DNA of 64,000 nt from Leclercia sp. 29361 (GTDB lineage Bacteria; Pseudomonadota; Gammaproteobacteria; Enterobacterales; Enterobacteriaceae): positions 496,001 to 560,000 of the forward strand of contig NZ_CP049786.1 in assembly GCF_011290365.1 (NCBI RefSeq), in the 5' to 3' direction. Positions 21,786 through 32,210 of the stretch are shown here, one piece after another (the first letter of the stretch is position 1; every line of letters starts with the position of its first letter). Position numbers and translations under genes: made by a program. The notes under the pieces are model-generated. The model was given only the letters and a program-made list of their open reading frames with translations. It searched no databases and was not told the origin of the DNA.

Positions 21786-24700
21786 GTTTATGGAAGAAAA
21801 TCAGCCTCGGCGTTGTGCTGTTTATTCTGCTGCTGCTGTCTGCGGTGGCCTTCCTGGTGGGCACCACCAGCGGGCTACATCTGCTGTTTAAGGCGGCTAA
21901 CCGCTGGGTGCCGGGGCTGGAGATTGGCCAGGTCACCGGCGGCTGGCGCGACCTGCATCTGAAAAACGTCCGCTATGACCAGCCGGGCGTGGCGGTCAAC
22001 GCCGGGGATCTGCACCTGGCGGTGAAGCTCAGCTGTCTGCGCGACAGCAGCCTGTGCATCAACGATCTGTCGTTAAAAGACGTCTTCGTGACCATAGATT
22101 CGAAAAAAATGCCGCAATCGGAGCAGGTCGCCGAAGAGGATAGCGGGCCGCTGGATCTCTCCACGCCATACCCGATTGCCCTTAGCCGGGTGGCGCTGAA
22201 CAACGTCAACGTTAAAATCGACGACACCACCGTGTCGGTGATGGACTTCACCTCCGGCCTGCGCTGGCAGGAGAAGAACCTGACCCTGACCCCGACCAGC
22301 CTGCAGGGGCTGCTGATCGCTCTGCCAAAAGTGGCGGAGGTGGCGCAGGAAGAGATCGTCGAACCAAAAATTCAGAACCCGCAGCCGGAAGAGAAGCCGC
22401 TGGGCGAAACGCTGAAAGATCTGTTCTCGAAACCGGTCCTGCCGGAGATGACCGACGTTCACCTGCCGCTGAACCTCAACATCGAGGAGTTCAAGGGTGA
22501 GCAGCTGCGTCTGACCGGCGATACCGATCTGACGGTCTTCAACATGCTGCTGAAGGTGAGCAGCATCGACGGCGATATGAAGCTCGATGCGCTGGATATC
22601 GATACCAACCAGGGAAGCGTCAACGCCACCGGTAACGCGCAGCTGCGCGATAACTGGCCGGTGGATATCACCCTTAACAGCAGCCTGAACATCGACCCGA
22701 TCAAGGGCGAGAAGGTGAAGCTGAAGGTGGGCGGTGCCCTGCGCGAGCAGCTGGAGTTTGGCGTTAACCTCTCCGGCCCGGTGGATATGGTGCTGCGCGG
22801 CCAGACCCGGCTTGCCGAAGCGGGCCTGCCGCTCAACCTGGAAGTGGTCAGCGAACAGCTCTACTGGCCTTTCACCGGCGAGAAGCAGTACCAGGCCGAT
22901 GACGTGAAGCTGAAGCTCACCGGCAAAATGACCGACTACACCCTGTCGTTCCGCACGGCGGTGAAAGGGGAGGGGCTGCCCTCCGCGGGCATTACCCTTG
23001 ATGCGAAGGGCAACGAGCAGCAGATCAACCTCGATAAGCTGACGGTCGCGGCGCTGGAGGGTAAAACCGAGCTGACGGCGCTGCTCGACTGGCAGAAGGC
23101 GATCAGCTGGCGCGGGGAGCTGAAGCTCACCGGGATCAACACCGCCAAAGAGGTGCCGGACTGGCCATCGAAGCTCGACGGGCTGATTAAAACCCGCGGC
23201 AGTCTGTACGGCGGCAGCTGGCAGATGGATGTCCCGGAGCTGAAAATCACCGGCAACGTGAAGCAGAACAAGGTCAACGTGAATGGCTCGCTGAAGGGCA
23301 ACAGCTACCTGCAGTGGATCATTCCGGGTCTGCACGTGGCGCTGGGCCGCAATACCGCCGACATCAAGGGCGAGCTGGGGGTGAAAGATCTCGATCTGGA
23401 TGCCACCATCGACGCGCCGAATCTTGATAATGCCCTGCCGGGGCTGGGCGGGACGGCGAAAGGGCTGGTGAAAGTGCGCGGCACGGTCGAAGCCCCACAG
23501 CTGCTGGCCGATATCACCGCCAACGGCCTGCGCTGGCAGGAGCTTACCATTGCCCGCCTGCGCGTTGATGGCGACGTCAAATCCACCGATCAGATCGCCG
23601 GGCATCTCAACCTGCGCGTCGATCGTATTTCCCAGCCGGGCGTGAACCTCAGTCAGGTTACTCTGGAAGCGAAAGGCAGCGAGAAACAGCACGACCTCCA
23701 GCTGCGCGTCCAGGGCGAGCCGGTCTCCGGCCAGCTGCACCTGGCGGGCAGTTTTGACCGCAAAGAGATGCGCTGGAAAGGCACGCTGGATAACACCCGC
23801 TTCGCCACCCCGGTGGGGCCATGGTCTTTAACCCGATCGATTGCGCTGGATTATCGCAATGCGGAGCAGAAGATCAGCATCGGGCCACACTGCTGGACCA
23901 ACCCGAACGCCGAGCTGTGCGTGCCACAGACCGTTGACGCTGGGGCCGAAGGGCGGGCGGTGGTCAATCTCAACCGTTTCGACCTGGCGATGCTCAAGCC
24001 GTTTATGCCGGAGTCGACCCAGGCCAGCGGCGTGTTCAGCGGCAAGGCTGATGTCGCCTGGGATGCCACTAAGCCGGGGCTGCCGCAGGGCAACGTCACG
24101 CTTTCCGGGCGTAACGTGAAGGTCACCCAGGTGGTGAACGACGCACCGCTGCCGCTGGCATTTACCACCCTCAATCTCACCGCCGATCTGCATAACAACC
24201 GCGCCGAGCTGGGCTGGCTGATCCGTCTTGCCAACAACGGCCAGTTTGACGGCCAGATCCAGGTCACCGATCCGCAAGGGCAGCGCAACCTGGGCGGCAA
24301 CGTCAATATCCGCAATCTCAACCTGGCGATGGCGAATGCCATTTTCTCCCGCGGCGAGAAGGCGGCAGGCATGTTGAATGCCAACCTGCGGCTGGCGGGT
24401 AACGCCCAAAGCCCACAGCTGTTTGGGCAGATGCAGCTCAATGGCGTGGATATCGACGGCAACTTTATGCCATTCGATATGCAGCCGAGCCAGCTGGCGA
24501 TGAACTTCAACGGCATGAGTTCGACCCTGACCGGGACGGTGCGTACCCAGCAGGGGCAGATCAACCTTAGCGGCGATGCCGACTGGAGCCAGCTCGATAA
24601 CTGGCGCGCGCGGGTGGCGGCCAAGGGCAGCAAGGTGCGCATCACGGTGCCGCCGATGGTGCGTCTGGACGTCTCGCCGGATGTGGTCTTTGAGGCCACG

Positions 24701-25558
24701 CCGCAGCTGTTCACCCTCGACGGCCGGGTTGACGTGCCCTGGGCGCGTATCGTGGTGCATGACCTGCCGGAGAGCGCGGTAGGCGTCTCCAGCGACGAGG
24801 TGATGCTCGATAAAAATCTGCAGCCGGAAGAGGCGCAGCGGGCTTCGATTCCGATCAACAGCAACCTGATCGTGCACGTGGGCAACAACGTGCGGCTGGA
24901 TGCCTTTGGTCTGAAGGCGAGGCTGACCGGCGATCTGAAGGTCGCGCAGGATAAACAGGGGCTGGGCCTGAACGGGCAGATCACCATTCCGGAAGGGCGC
25001 TTCCACGCCTACGGCCAGGATCTGATCGTGCGTAAAGGCGAGCTGCTGTTCTCCGGTCCGCCGGATCAGCCGCTGCTGAATATCGAAGCGATCCGTAATC
25101 CGGAATCCACCGAGAATGACGTGATCGCCGGGGTGCGCGTGACCGGCACCGCCGACGAACCGAAAGCGGAAATCTTCTCCGACCCGGCAATGTCCCAGCA
25201 GGAAGCGCTCTCATACCTGCTGCGCGGGCAAGGTCTGGACAGCAATCAGAGCGACAGTGCAGCGATGACCTCAATGTTAGTCGGTCTGGGGGTTGCACAA
25301 AGTGGTCAGGTTGTGGGTAAAATCGGGGAGACGTTTGGCGTAAGCAATCTGGCGCTGGACACCCAGGGAGTCGGTGACTCTTCGCAGGTGGTGGTCAGCG
25401 GCTATGTACTGCCGGGTCTGCAGGTGAAATATGGCGTGGGGATCTTTGACTCGCTGGCGACACTCACGTTACGCTATCGCCTGATGCCTAAGCTATATCT
25501 GGAAGCGGTGTCTGGCGTAGACCAGGCGCTCGATTTGCTCTATCAGTTTGAGTTTTAG
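21782..25558 (+). CDS. tamB: Translocation and assembly module inner-membrane subunit TamB
   Basis: 1258 residues of the AsmA-like bridge family. An N-terminal signal anchor (residues 7-27) precedes a long repeated beta-strand body that forms a hydrophobic groove across the periplasm. The conserved TamB/DUF490 C-terminal domain (about 915-1258, ending [12 protein letters not shown]) contacts TamA. The ATGA overlap with tamA and 2-bp gap to ytfP show a tight operon. Confidence 0.96.
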   Translation: MSLWKKISLGVVLFILLLLSAVAFLVGTTSGLHLLFKAANRWVPGLEIGQVTGGWRDLHLKNVRYDQPGVAVNAGDLHLAVKLSCLRDSSLCINDLSLKDVFVTIDSKKMPQSEQVAEEDSGPLDLSTPYPIALSRVALNNVNVKIDDTTVSVMDFTSGLRWQEKNLTLTPTSLQGLLIALPKVAEVAQEEIVEPKIQNPQPEEKPLGETLKDLFSKPVLPEMTDVHLPLNLNIEEFKGEQLRLTGDTDLTVFNMLLKVSSIDGDMKLDALDIDTNQGSVNATGNAQLRDNWPVDITLNSSLNIDPIKGEKVKLKVGGALREQLEFGVNLSGPVDMVLRGQTRLAEAGLPLNLEVVSEQLYWPFTGEKQYQADDVKLKLTGKMTDYTLSFRTAVKGEGLPSAGITLDAKGNEQQINLDKLTVAALEGKTELTALLDWQKAISWRGELKLTGINTAKEVPDWPSKLDGLIKTRGSLYGGSWQMDVPELKITGNVKQNKVNVNGSLKGNSYLQWIIPGLHVALGRNTADIKGELGVKDLDLDATIDAPNLDNALPGLGGTAKGLVKVRGTVEAPQLLADITANGLRWQELTIARLRVDGDVKSTDQIAGHLNLRVDRISQPGVNLSQVTLEAKGSEKQHDLQLRVQGEPVSGQLHLAGSFDRKEMRWKGTLDNTRFATPVGPWSLTRSIALDYRNAEQKISIGPHCWTNPNAELCVPQTVDAGAEGRAVVNLNRFDLAMLKPFMPESTQASGVFSGKADVAWDATKPGLPQGNVTLSGRNVKVTQVVNDAPLPLAFTTLNLTADLHNNRAELGWLIRLANNGQFDGQIQVTDPQGQRNLGGNVNIRNLNLAMANAIFSRGEKAAGMLNANLRLAGNAQSPQLFGQMQLNGVDIDGNFMPFDMQPSQLAMNFNGMSSTLTGTVRTQQGQINLSGDADWSQLDNWRARVAAKGSKVRITVPPMVRLDVSPDVVFEATPQLFTLDGRVDVPWARIVVHDLPESAVGVSSDEVMLDKNLQPEEAQRASIPINSNLIVHVGNNVRLDAFGLKARLTGDLKVAQDKQGLGLNGQITIPEGRFHAYGQDLIVRKGELLFSGPPDQPLLNIEAIRNPESTENDVIAGVRVTGTADEPKAEIFSDPAMSQQEALSYLLRGQGLDSNQSDSAAMTSMLVGLGVAQSGQVVGKIGETFGVSNLALDTQGVGDSSQVVVSGYVLPGLQVKYGVGIFDSLATLTLRYRLMPKLYLEAVSGVDQALDLLYQFEF

Positions 25559-25560
25559 CA

Positions 25561-25905
25561 ATGCGAATATTTGTTTACGGCAGTTTACGAACCAAGCAAG
25601 GCAACAGCCACTGGATGACCAACGCCCAGTTGCTGGGAAATTACAATATTGAACACTACCAGTTGTACAGTCTGGGCCACTATCCAGGCGCGGTTCCGGG
25701 GAACGGAACGGTACAGGGTGAGGTTTATCGTATTGATAACGCTACGCTGGCCGAACTTGATGCCTTGCGCACCAAGGGCGGGGAATACGCTCGCCGGTTG
25801 ATCCAGACCCCCTACGGCAGTGCATGGATGTATGTGTACCAACGTTCGGTCGACGGCCTGACGCTGATTGAAAGCGGTAACTGGTTAGACAGAGACCAGT
25901 ACTGA
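25561..25905 (+). CDS. ytfP: Gamma-glutamylcyclotransferase-fold protein YtfP
   Basis: 114 residues with the GGCT-like nucleotide/glutamyl-binding opening MRIFVYGSLR and GHYPGAVPG. The fold is that of gamma-glutamylamine cyclotransferases; the enzymatic substrate of YtfP is not known. Third gene of the tamA-tamB-ytfP operon, closed by a terminator. Confidence 0.92.
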   Translation: MRIFVYGSLRTKQGNSHWMTNAQLLGNYNIEHYQLYSLGHYPGAVPGNGTVQGEVYRIDNATLAELDALRTKGGEYARRLIQTPYGSAWMYVYQRSVDGLTLIESGNWLDRDQY

Positions 25906-25910
25906 GATAA

Positions 25911-25942
25911 ACAACGCCACCTTCGGGTGGCGTTGTTTTTTA
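25911..25942 (+). terminator. Bidirectional terminator between ytfP and chemoreceptor gene
   Basis: AACAACGCCACC / GGTGGCGTTGTTTTTT hairpin with a TTCG tetraloop. It closes the tam operon and lies at the 3' end of the converging receptor gene. Confidence 0.9.
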
Positions 25943-27526
25943 TTAAACTCCTTCCTGGCGCAGTTTAAAGATCTGCACCGTCTCCAGCAGCTGTTCGGCC
26001 TGACGATGCATCGCCTGCGCCGCAGCAGACGACTCCTGCGAGAGCGTGGCGTTTTGCTGCGTGGCGGCGTCCATATGGGTAACGGCCACGTTCACCTGAT
26101 CGATGCCAGTGCTCTGCTCGTGGCTTGCTAACGAGATCGCCTCAATCAGCTCACTTACCTTGCTGACGCTGTGCAGAATACCCGCCATGGCGGCTCCGGC
26201 CTCTTTGACCTGACCGTTACCCTCGTCGATGCGGCTTACGGAACGATCGATAAGCACGCGGATCTCTTTGGCGGCCGAGGCGGAGCGCTGGGCCAGGGCA
26301 CGCACTTCGGCAGCCACCACCGCGAATCCACGGCCTTCGGTTCCCGCTCGGGCGGCTTCGACCGCGGCGTTCAGCGCAAGAATGTTGGTCTGGAAGGCGA
26401 TGCTGTCGATCATGCTGATGATAGCGTTGATTTCGCTGGAGAAATTATGGATCTCGCTCATGGTGTGCATGGCACGTTCCACGGCTTCTTCTCCCTGACG
26501 CGCCACCTGGCGGGCATCGCGGGCCAGATCGTTGGCGGTGCGCGAATGCTCAGCGTTGCTTTTTACCACCGAGGTCAGCTCTTCCATCGAGGCGGCGGTC
26601 TGCTCCAGGGCGCTGGCCTGGGCTTCGTTACGAGAAGAGAGTTCATGGCTGCCGCTGGCTATCTGTGCCGAGGCGGTGGCGATGGTCTCGGTGCCACTGC
26701 GCACTCCGGAGACGATGCGGGTCAGGTTGATGTTCATCTCCTGCAGGGCATGCATTAGCTCAGCCGTCTCATCGCGACCGGCGACCGTAAAGCGGGACTG
26801 CAAATCTCCGGCCGCCACAGTACGGGCAATGTTCACCGCCTGCGCCAAAGGGCGGGTGATGCTGCGGATTAACCACCAGGTCACCAGCATTCCGGCGCCG
26901 AGAGTTAATGCCATCGTCAGGACCAGCATCCAGCGGGTCTGCTGATAGCGAGCCTGGTTCTGGTCAGCGATCTGCTGGTGGAGCACTTTTGCGTGCTGCA
27001 GGGTATTCGCAACCACCTCGTCGATCATTCGGGTGGGCTCGCGGTCAATGCCGGTGACCTGTTTATCCACGCGCTGGGCGCTGGTGACATCCCCGGGCTG
27101 ATAATCCGTCAGCGCTTTCAGGTACTGCTGCTCCAGCCCGGCATGGATCTCACGGGTTGCCAGCACCTCGCGATTATCCATCCCGATTTCAGGCAGCAGG
27201 TCGCTCAGGTGGGTGAGCAACGCCTGGGTAGCCTGACTCTCGCGGCTAAAGGCGGTCTTGTATTTATCGAAGGCCTCCTGCCCCTGGGCTCCCCGCAGCA
27301 GGGTGTTCTTCCACTCCTGCACCTGGATCTTGAACTGCACCTGGGCGCTACGCGCGGTATCGATGCTTTCGGTGATGGACTGCTCCATCGCCATAATCTT
27401 TTGCTGCTGCGTCAGGCTGTCGTTATTAATAGCCAGTCCGCGCAGGCCAGTGAAAAGGGTCGCAAGCAGCAGCAGTGCGGCCAGCAAACCCAGCCGCTGG
27501 CCAATTGTAAGGGTGTTGAGTTTCAT
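25943..27526 (-). CDS. Methyl-accepting chemotaxis protein, no NWETF tail
   Basis: 527 residues: transmembrane helix (about 10-30), periplasmic four-helix-bundle sensor, second membrane helix (about 197-217), HAMP and signalling domain ([20 protein letters not shown]). The C-terminus FKLRQEGV lacks a CheR/CheB docking pentapeptide, so it should rely on other receptors for adaptation. The sensor lacks the Tsr-type R64/R69/R73 pattern, and the ligand is unknown. It sits where K-12 carries the chpSB toxin-antitoxin genes. Confidence 0.92.
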   Translation of the reverse strand: MKLNTLTIGQRLGLLAALLLLATLFTGLRGLAINNDSLTQQQKIMAMEQSITESIDTARSAQVQFKIQVQEWKNTLLRGAQGQEAFDKYKTAFSRESQATQALLTHLSDLLPEIGMDNREVLATREIHAGLEQQYLKALTDYQPGDVTSAQRVDKQVTGIDREPTRMIDEVVANTLQHAKVLHQQIADQNQARYQQTRWMLVLTMALTLGAGMLVTWWLIRSITRPLAQAVNIARTVAAGDLQSRFTVAGRDETAELMHALQEMNINLTRIVSGVRSGTETIATASAQIASGSHELSSRNEAQASALEQTAASMEELTSVVKSNAEHSRTANDLARDARQVARQGEEAVERAMHTMSEIHNFSSEINAIISMIDSIAFQTNILALNAAVEAARAGTEGRGFAVVAAEVRALAQRSASAAKEIRVLIDRSVSRIDEGNGQVKEAGAAMAGILHSVSKVSELIEAISLASHEQSTGIDQVNVAVTHMDAATQQNATLSQESSAAAQAMHRQAEQLLETVQIFKLRQEGV

Positions 27527-27579
27527 CTGAAGCAGGTATTTCCCTGGTTGAATAAAGCGATCGTGATCACGTGAACAGG

Positions 27580-27606
27580 GTATCGACCCGCGACAGACAG
27601 ACTTTA
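27580..27606 (-). promoter_or_regulatory. Sigma-28 (FliA) promoter of second chemoreceptor gene
   Basis: On the minus strand, TAAAGTCT (27606-27599), 11-bp spacer, GTCGATAC (27587-27580). Two to three mismatches to consensus; spacing exact. It lies 54 bp before the start codon. Confidence 0.6.
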
Positions 27607-27703
27607 AGGGAGCAAAGGGGGATTTGGGCAGGATAAAGGCGCTATCTCATTAATACGTGTAGAGAAAGTGGATATGTGACAGTTTCGTGACAATTGGCGG
27701 GCA

Positions 27704-27729
27704 TAAAAAAGCCCCGACAAGTCGGGGCT
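27704..27729 (-). terminator. Terminator of ppa
   Basis: GCCCCGAC / GTCGGGGC hairpin followed on the minus strand by TTTTTTATG. Confidence 0.88.
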
Positions 27730-27747
27730 CTCTTCACGCAGAAAGAA

Positions 27748-28278
27748 TTACTTCTTATTCGCGCGTTCGAAAGAGGCAACGATTTCAGCTTTTGCCGCTT
27801 CAGCGTTGTCCCAGCCGTCAACCTTAACCCATTTGCCTTTCTCGAGATCTTTGTAGTGCTCGAAGAAGTGGGTGATCTGCGCTTTCAGCAGTTCTGGCAG
27901 GTCGTTCACATCATTGATGTGATCGTACTCTTTGCTCAGTTTGGTGTGCGGTACCGCAACCAGTTTCGCATCTTCACCAGCTTCGTCGGTCATTTTCAGC
28001 ACGCCAACCGGACGGCAGCGGATAACCGCGCCTGGCTGCAGTGGGTATGGGGTTGGGACCAGCACGTCTACCGGGTCACCGTCCAGAGACAGGGTGTGGT
28101 TGATGTAACCGTAGTTGCACGGATAGAACATCGCGGTAGACATGAAACGGTCAACGAACAGCGCGCCAGTGTCTTTGTCGATTTCGTATTTGATAGGATC
28201 AGCGTTCGCCGGGATTTCGATAACTACGTAGATGTCTTCCGGCAGTTCTTTACCCGCTGGGACGTTGAGTAAGCTCAT
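27748..28278 (-). CDS. ppa: Inorganic pyrophosphatase
   Basis: 176 residues, the same as the E. coli family I enzyme. It hydrolyses pyrophosphate to drive biosynthetic reactions. The signature DGDPVDVLV (metal-binding aspartates, about residues 66-74) and [16 protein letters not shown] are present. Essential housekeeping gene, divergent from ytfQ. Confidence 0.97.
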   Translation of the reverse strand: MSLLNVPAGKELPEDIYVVIEIPANADPIKYEIDKDTGALFVDRFMSTAMFYPCNYGYINHTLSLDGDPVDVLVPTPYPLQPGAVIRCRPVGVLKMTDEAGEDAKLVAVPHTKLSKEYDHINDVNDLPELLKAQITHFFEHYKDLEKGKWVKVDGWDNAEAAKAEIVASFERANKK

Positions 28279-28441
28279 GTCTGTGTCCTTTAAAATGATT
28301 GGTAATCAAGTGGCGAGTATTATAGCCAACTGGCACGGAATGTCTTCGCCTGTTTTCGCTATTACCCGCTCCCTGATGTCACTATCAGCCCTTTATCATG
28401 ACAAGATAATCCATAAACTCAGCCGCTTTTTTAATGGTCCA

Positions 28442-28457
28442 ATGAAAGCGATTACAA
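28442..28457 (+). promoter_or_regulatory. GalR/LacI-type operator-like site upstream of ytfQ
   Basis: ATGAAAGCGATTACAA resembles GTGTAANCGNTTACAC (11 of 14 defined positions). A galactose-repressor site would fit a galactofuranose operon. The 309-bp interval 28279-28587 also holds the ppa promoter on the other strand. Confidence 0.45.
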
Positions 28458-28494
28458 ACTTGTGATTAACGTTTTATTCACTTCTTCGAAGTGT

Positions 28495-28517
28495 GATGTA
28501 ACACACTCCGTTACATC
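28495..28517 (+). promoter_or_regulatory. Inverted repeat GATGTAAC-N7-GTTACATC before ytfQ
   Basis: Perfect 8-bp arms, just upstream of a TATAGT -10-like element at 28527. The -35 region is poor, so this dyad may be an activator or repressor site. The binding protein is not known to me. Confidence 0.4.
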
Positions 28518-28587
28518 TCGCATTGTCTATAGTTTTTTCGCAGAACACCTTTTACCCAACAATAAACTACCCTACGAGGACGTTCTT

Positions 28588-29544
28588 ATGTGGAAGCGCT
28601 TACTTCTTGTCACAGCAGTTTCAGTAGCCATGTCGTCTATGGCAATGGCCGCCCCATTAACCGTAGGATTCGCACAAGTCGGCTCGGAATCAGGCTGGCG
28701 AGCGGCTGAAACCAACGTCGCGAAAAGCGAGGCCGAAAAGCGCGGCATCACGCTGAAAATCGCGGATGGTCAACAAAAGCAGGAAAACCAGATCAAAGCG
28801 GTACGCTCTTTTATCGCCCAGGGCGTTGACGCCATCTTCATTGCACCGGTGGTGGCAACAGGCTGGGAGCCGGTACTGAAAGAAGCCAAAGATGCCGAAA
28901 TTCCGGTCTTCCTGCTCGATCGTTCCATCGATGTAAAAGACAAATCTCTCTATATGACTACCGTCACTGCCGACAACGTTCTGGAAGGCAAATTAATCGG
29001 TGAGTGGCTGGTGAAACAGGTGGATGGCAAGCCGTGTAACGTGGTTGAGCTGCAGGGCACCGTTGGTGCCAGCGTGGCCATCGACCGTAAGAAAGGCTTT
29101 GCCGATGCCATCTCCAAAGCGTCAAACATCAAGATTATCCGTTCTCAGTCCGGCGACTTCACCCGCAGTAAAGGGAAAGAGGTTATGGAGAGCTTCATCA
29201 AAGCCGAGAACAACGGCAAAAACATCTGCATGGTTTACGCCCATAACGACGATATGGTGATCGGCGCCATTCAGGCCATTAAAGAAGCGGGTCTGAAACC
29301 GGGCACCGATATCCTGACCGGCTCCATCGACGGCGTGCCGGATATCTATAAAGCGATGATCGACAAAGAGGCCAACGCCAGCGTTGAGCTGACGCCAAAC
29401 ATGGCAGGCCCGGCCTTCGACGCGCTGGAAAAATTCAAGAAAGACGGCACCATGCCGGAAAAAGTCACCATCACCAAATCCACCCTCTACCTGCCTGATA
29501 CCGCGAAAGAAGAGTTAGAGAAGAAGAAAAATATGGGCTACTAA
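28588..29544 (+). CDS. ytfQ: Galactofuranose ABC transporter, periplasmic binding protein YtfQ
   Basis: 318 residues from the ATG at 28588; an upstream GTG-type extension of 42 codons would bury the signal peptide and is rejected. The signal peptide ends at SMAMAA-PLTVGF. Type I periplasmic sugar-binding fold with VGFAQVGSESGWRAAETN and FLLDRSIDV. E. coli YtfQ binds the furanose form of galactose. A palindromic repeat separates it from ytfR, a frequent arrangement when the binding protein is made in excess. Confidence 0.96.
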   Translation: MWKRLLLVTAVSVAMSSMAMAAPLTVGFAQVGSESGWRAAETNVAKSEAEKRGITLKIADGQQKQENQIKAVRSFIAQGVDAIFIAPVVATGWEPVLKEAKDAEIPVFLLDRSIDVKDKSLYMTTVTADNVLEGKLIGEWLVKQVDGKPCNVVELQGTVGASVAIDRKKGFADAISKASNIKIIRSQSGDFTRSKGKEVMESFIKAENNGKNICMVYAHNDDMVIGAIQAIKEAGLKPGTDILTGSIDGVPDIYKAMIDKEANASVELTPNMAGPAFDALEKFKKDGTMPEKVTITKSTLYLPDTAKEELEKKKNMGY

Positions 29545-29664
29545 GCCCCTCACCCCAGCCCTCTCCCCGCAGGGGAGAGGGAGAAAGGCAGGGCGGAGCT
29601 GGGACTTAACCATTGGCACGATAAATTCCCTCTCCCCCACGGGGAGAGGGTTAGGGTGAGGGGG
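29545..29664. repeat. Composite CTCTCCCC inverted-repeat pair inside ytfQ-ytfR
   Basis: A CCCCTCACCCCAGCCCTCTCCCC...GGGGAGAGGG type unit faces its inverted partner across a spacer of about 45 bp. It starts directly after the ytfQ stop and ends 7 bp before the ytfR ATG. Confidence 0.85.
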
Positions 29665-29671
29665 AAGCAGT

Positions 29672-31174
29672 ATGACCACAGACCAACACCAGGAAATCCT
29701 CCGCACAGAAGGATTGAGCAAGTACTTTCCCGGCGTAAAAGCGCTGGATAACGTTGATTTCAGCCTGCGCCGTGGTGAGATTATGGCGTTGCTGGGAGAG
29801 AACGGCGCCGGGAAATCCACGCTGATCAAAGCCCTGACCGGCGTCTATCATGCCGATCGCGGCACCATCTGGCTGGAAGGCCAGGCCATATCGCCCAAAA
29901 ACACCGCCCATGCCCAGCAGCTGGGGATCGGCACGGTCTATCAGGAAGTGAACCTGCTGCCGAACATGTCGGTGGCCGATAACCTGTTTATCGGTCGCGA
30001 GCCGCGGCGTTTTGGCTTTTTGCGCCGCAAGGAGATGGAGGCCCGCGCCACCAGACTGATGGAGTCCTACGGCTTTTCTCTCGACGTGCGCGAACCGCTG
30101 AACCGTTTTTCAGTGGCGATGCAGCAGATCGTCGCCATCTGCCGCGCCATCGATCTCTCCGCCAAAGTGCTGATCCTCGATGAACCCACCGCCAGCCTGG
30201 ATACCCAGGAGGTGGAGATGCTCTTCACCCTGATGCGCCAGCTGCGCGATCAGGGGGTAAGCCTGATTTTCGTCACCCACTTCCTCGATCAGGTGTACGA
30301 AGTGAGCGACCGCATTACCGTCCTGCGTAACGGCAGCTTTGTCGGCTGCCGTGAAACCCGCGAGCTGCCGCAAATCGAGCTGGTCAAAATGATGCTCGGC
30401 CGCGAGCTGGAAACCAATGCCCTGCAGCGTGCGGGCCGTACCCTGCTCAGCGAGAAACCCATTGCGGCGTTCAAGGATTACGGCAGGAAGGGCACCATTG
30501 CCCCCTTTAACCTCGAGGTGCGCCCTGGCGAAATCATCGGCCTGGCGGGGCTACTGGGCTCCGGTCGGACCGAAACCGCGGAGGTGATCTTCGGTATCAA
30601 GCCTGCCGACACCGGCAGCGCGCTGATCAAAGGCAAACCCCAGGCGCTGCGCTCCCCGCATCAGGCCTCCAGCCTCGGGATTGGCTTCTGCCCGGAAGAC
30701 AGGAAAACCGACGGGATTATTGCCGCCGCCTCGGTGCGCGAAAACATCATTCTGGCCCTGCAGGCCCAGCGCGGCTGGCTGCGACCGATCCCGCGTAAAG
30801 AGCAGAACGCCATTGCCGAGCGCTTTATTCGCCAACTGGGGATCCGTACCCCGAGTGCGGAACAGCCGATCGAATTTCTCTCCGGCGGCAACCAGCAGAA
30901 GGTGCTGCTGTCGCGCTGGCTGCTGACCAAACCGCAGTTCCTGATCCTCGACGAGCCGACGCGCGGTATCGACGTAGGGGCGCATGCGGAGATCATCCGC
31001 CTGATCGAAACCCTCTGCGCCGACGGCCTGGCGCTGCTGGTTATCTCGTCGGAGCTGGAGGAGCTGGTGGGCTACGCGGATCGGGTGATCATCATGCGCG
31101 ACCGCCAGCAGGTGGCCGAGATCCCGCTGGACGAACTCTCCGTTCCGGCAATCATGAACGCCATTGCGGCATAA
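29672..31174 (+). CDS. ytfR: Galactofuranose ABC transporter, ATPase YtfR
   Basis: 500 residues with two fused ABC domains, as in RbsA/MglA. First Walker A is GENGAGKST (about residues 41-49) with VLILDEPTASL as Walker B. The second domain has the degenerate GLLGSGRTE and the signature LSGGNQQKV with FLILDEPTRG. It powers uptake through YtfT/YjfF. The start at 29672 matches E. coli. Confidence 0.96.
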   Translation: MTTDQHQEILRTEGLSKYFPGVKALDNVDFSLRRGEIMALLGENGAGKSTLIKALTGVYHADRGTIWLEGQAISPKNTAHAQQLGIGTVYQEVNLLPNMSVADNLFIGREPRRFGFLRRKEMEARATRLMESYGFSLDVREPLNRFSVAMQQIVAICRAIDLSAKVLILDEPTASLDTQEVEMLFTLMRQLRDQGVSLIFVTHFLDQVYEVSDRITVLRNGSFVGCRETRELPQIELVKMMLGRELETNALQRAGRTLLSEKPIAAFKDYGRKGTIAPFNLEVRPGEIIGLAGLLGSGRTETAEVIFGIKPADTGSALIKGKPQALRSPHQASSLGIGFCPEDRKTDGIIAAASVRENIILALQAQRGWLRPIPRKEQNAIAERFIRQLGIRTPSAEQPIEFLSGGNQQKVLLSRWLLTKPQFLILDEPTRGIDVGAHAEIIRLIETLCADGLALLVISSELEELVGYADRVIIMRDRQQVAEIPLDELSVPAIMNAIAA

Positions 31175-31184
31175 GGAGTAGATC

Positions 31185-32210
31185 GTGATGCCACGTTCAC
31201 TTTCTCAGACCGGCGAGCCGAAGCGCCGCTTCCGCTGGCCCACCGGTATGCCGCAAATCATTGCGCTGCTGCTGGTGTTGCTGGTAGATAGCCTCGTTTC
31301 GCCGCATTTTTATCAGATTATCCTCCAGGATGGCCGCCTGTTCGGCAGCCCGATTGATATTTTAAACCGCGCCGCGCCAGTGGCTCTGCTGGCGATTGGC
31401 ATGACGCTGGTGATCGCCACCGGAGGGATCGACCTGTCGGTAGGGGCGGTGATGGCTATCGCCGGGGCCACCGCGGCCTCGATGACCGTGGCCGGACACA
31501 GCCTGCCGGTAGTGCTGCTGGTGACCCTGGGCACCGGGGTGCTGGCGGGGTTGTGGAACGGCATCCTGGTCGCGATCCTCAAAATACAGCCCTTCGTCGC
31601 CACCCTAATTTTAATGGTGGCCGGACGCGGGGTGGCGCAGCTGATCACCTCCGGGCAGATCGTCACCTTCAACGCCCCCAATCTGGCGTGGATCGGCAGC
31701 GGTTCGCTGCTGTTCTTCCCGACGCCGGTGATCATCGTGGTGGTAACGCTAATTGCCTTCTGGCTGTTCACCCGCAAAACCGCGCTCGGGATGTTTATTG
31801 AAGCGGTGGGGATTAACATTCGCGCGGCGAAAAACGCCGGGGTCAGTACCCGCCTGATGGTGATGCTGACCTACGTCTTAAGCGGGGTATGCGCCGCCAT
31901 TGCCGGGATTATTGTTGCGGCGGATATTCGCGGGGCGGATGCCAACAACGCCGGCCTGTGGCTGGAGCTGGATGCCATTCTGGCAGTGGTGATCGGTGGC
32001 GGGTCGCTGATGGGCGGGCGCTTTAACCTGCTGCTGTCGGTGATTGGCGCGCTGATTATCCAGGGGATGAACACTGGGATCCTGCTGTCCGGCTTTCCGC
32101 CGGAACTCAACCAGGTGGTGAAAGCGGTAGTGGTGCTCTGCGTGCTGATCGTTCAGTCGCCGCGCTTTATCAGTCTTATTAAGGGGATGCGTGGCCATGA
32201 TAAAACGTAA
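31185..32210 (+). CDS. ytfT: Galactofuranose ABC transporter, permease YtfT
   Basis: 341-residue BPD_transp_2-family permease with about ten membrane helices; the family motif GGIDLSVGAVMAIAGA lies near residues 81-96. The start could be GTG at 31185 or ATG at 31188, giving the same protein within one residue. It overlaps yjfF by 14 bp. Confidence 0.95.
   Translation: MMPRSLSQTGEPKRRFRWPTGMPQIIALLLVLLVDSLVSPHFYQIILQDGRLFGSPIDILNRAAPVALLAIGMTLVIATGGIDLSVGAVMAIAGATAASMTVAGHSLPVVLLVTLGTGVLAGLWNGILVAILKIQPFVATLILMVAGRGVAQLITSGQIVTFNAPNLAWIGSGSLLFFPTPVIIVVVTLIAFWLFTRKTALGMFIEAVGINIRAAKNAGVSTRLMVMLTYVLSGVCAAIAGIIVAADIRGADANNAGLWLELDAILAVVIGGGSLMGGRFNLLLSVIGALIIQGMNTGILLSGFPPELNQVVKAVVVLCVLIVQSPRFISLIKGMRGHDKT

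Noticed and set aside
22073-23740. 555-codon minus-strand ORF inside tamB
   Set aside because: Shadow of the long GC-rich tamB gene; no recognisable motif and no ribosome site.
28479-28493. CACTTC-TTC-GAAGTG near ytfQ, similar to the centre of the cassette palindrome
   Set aside because: Only a 12-base core is shared and arms differ outside it. Common control by the cassette regulator is not supported.
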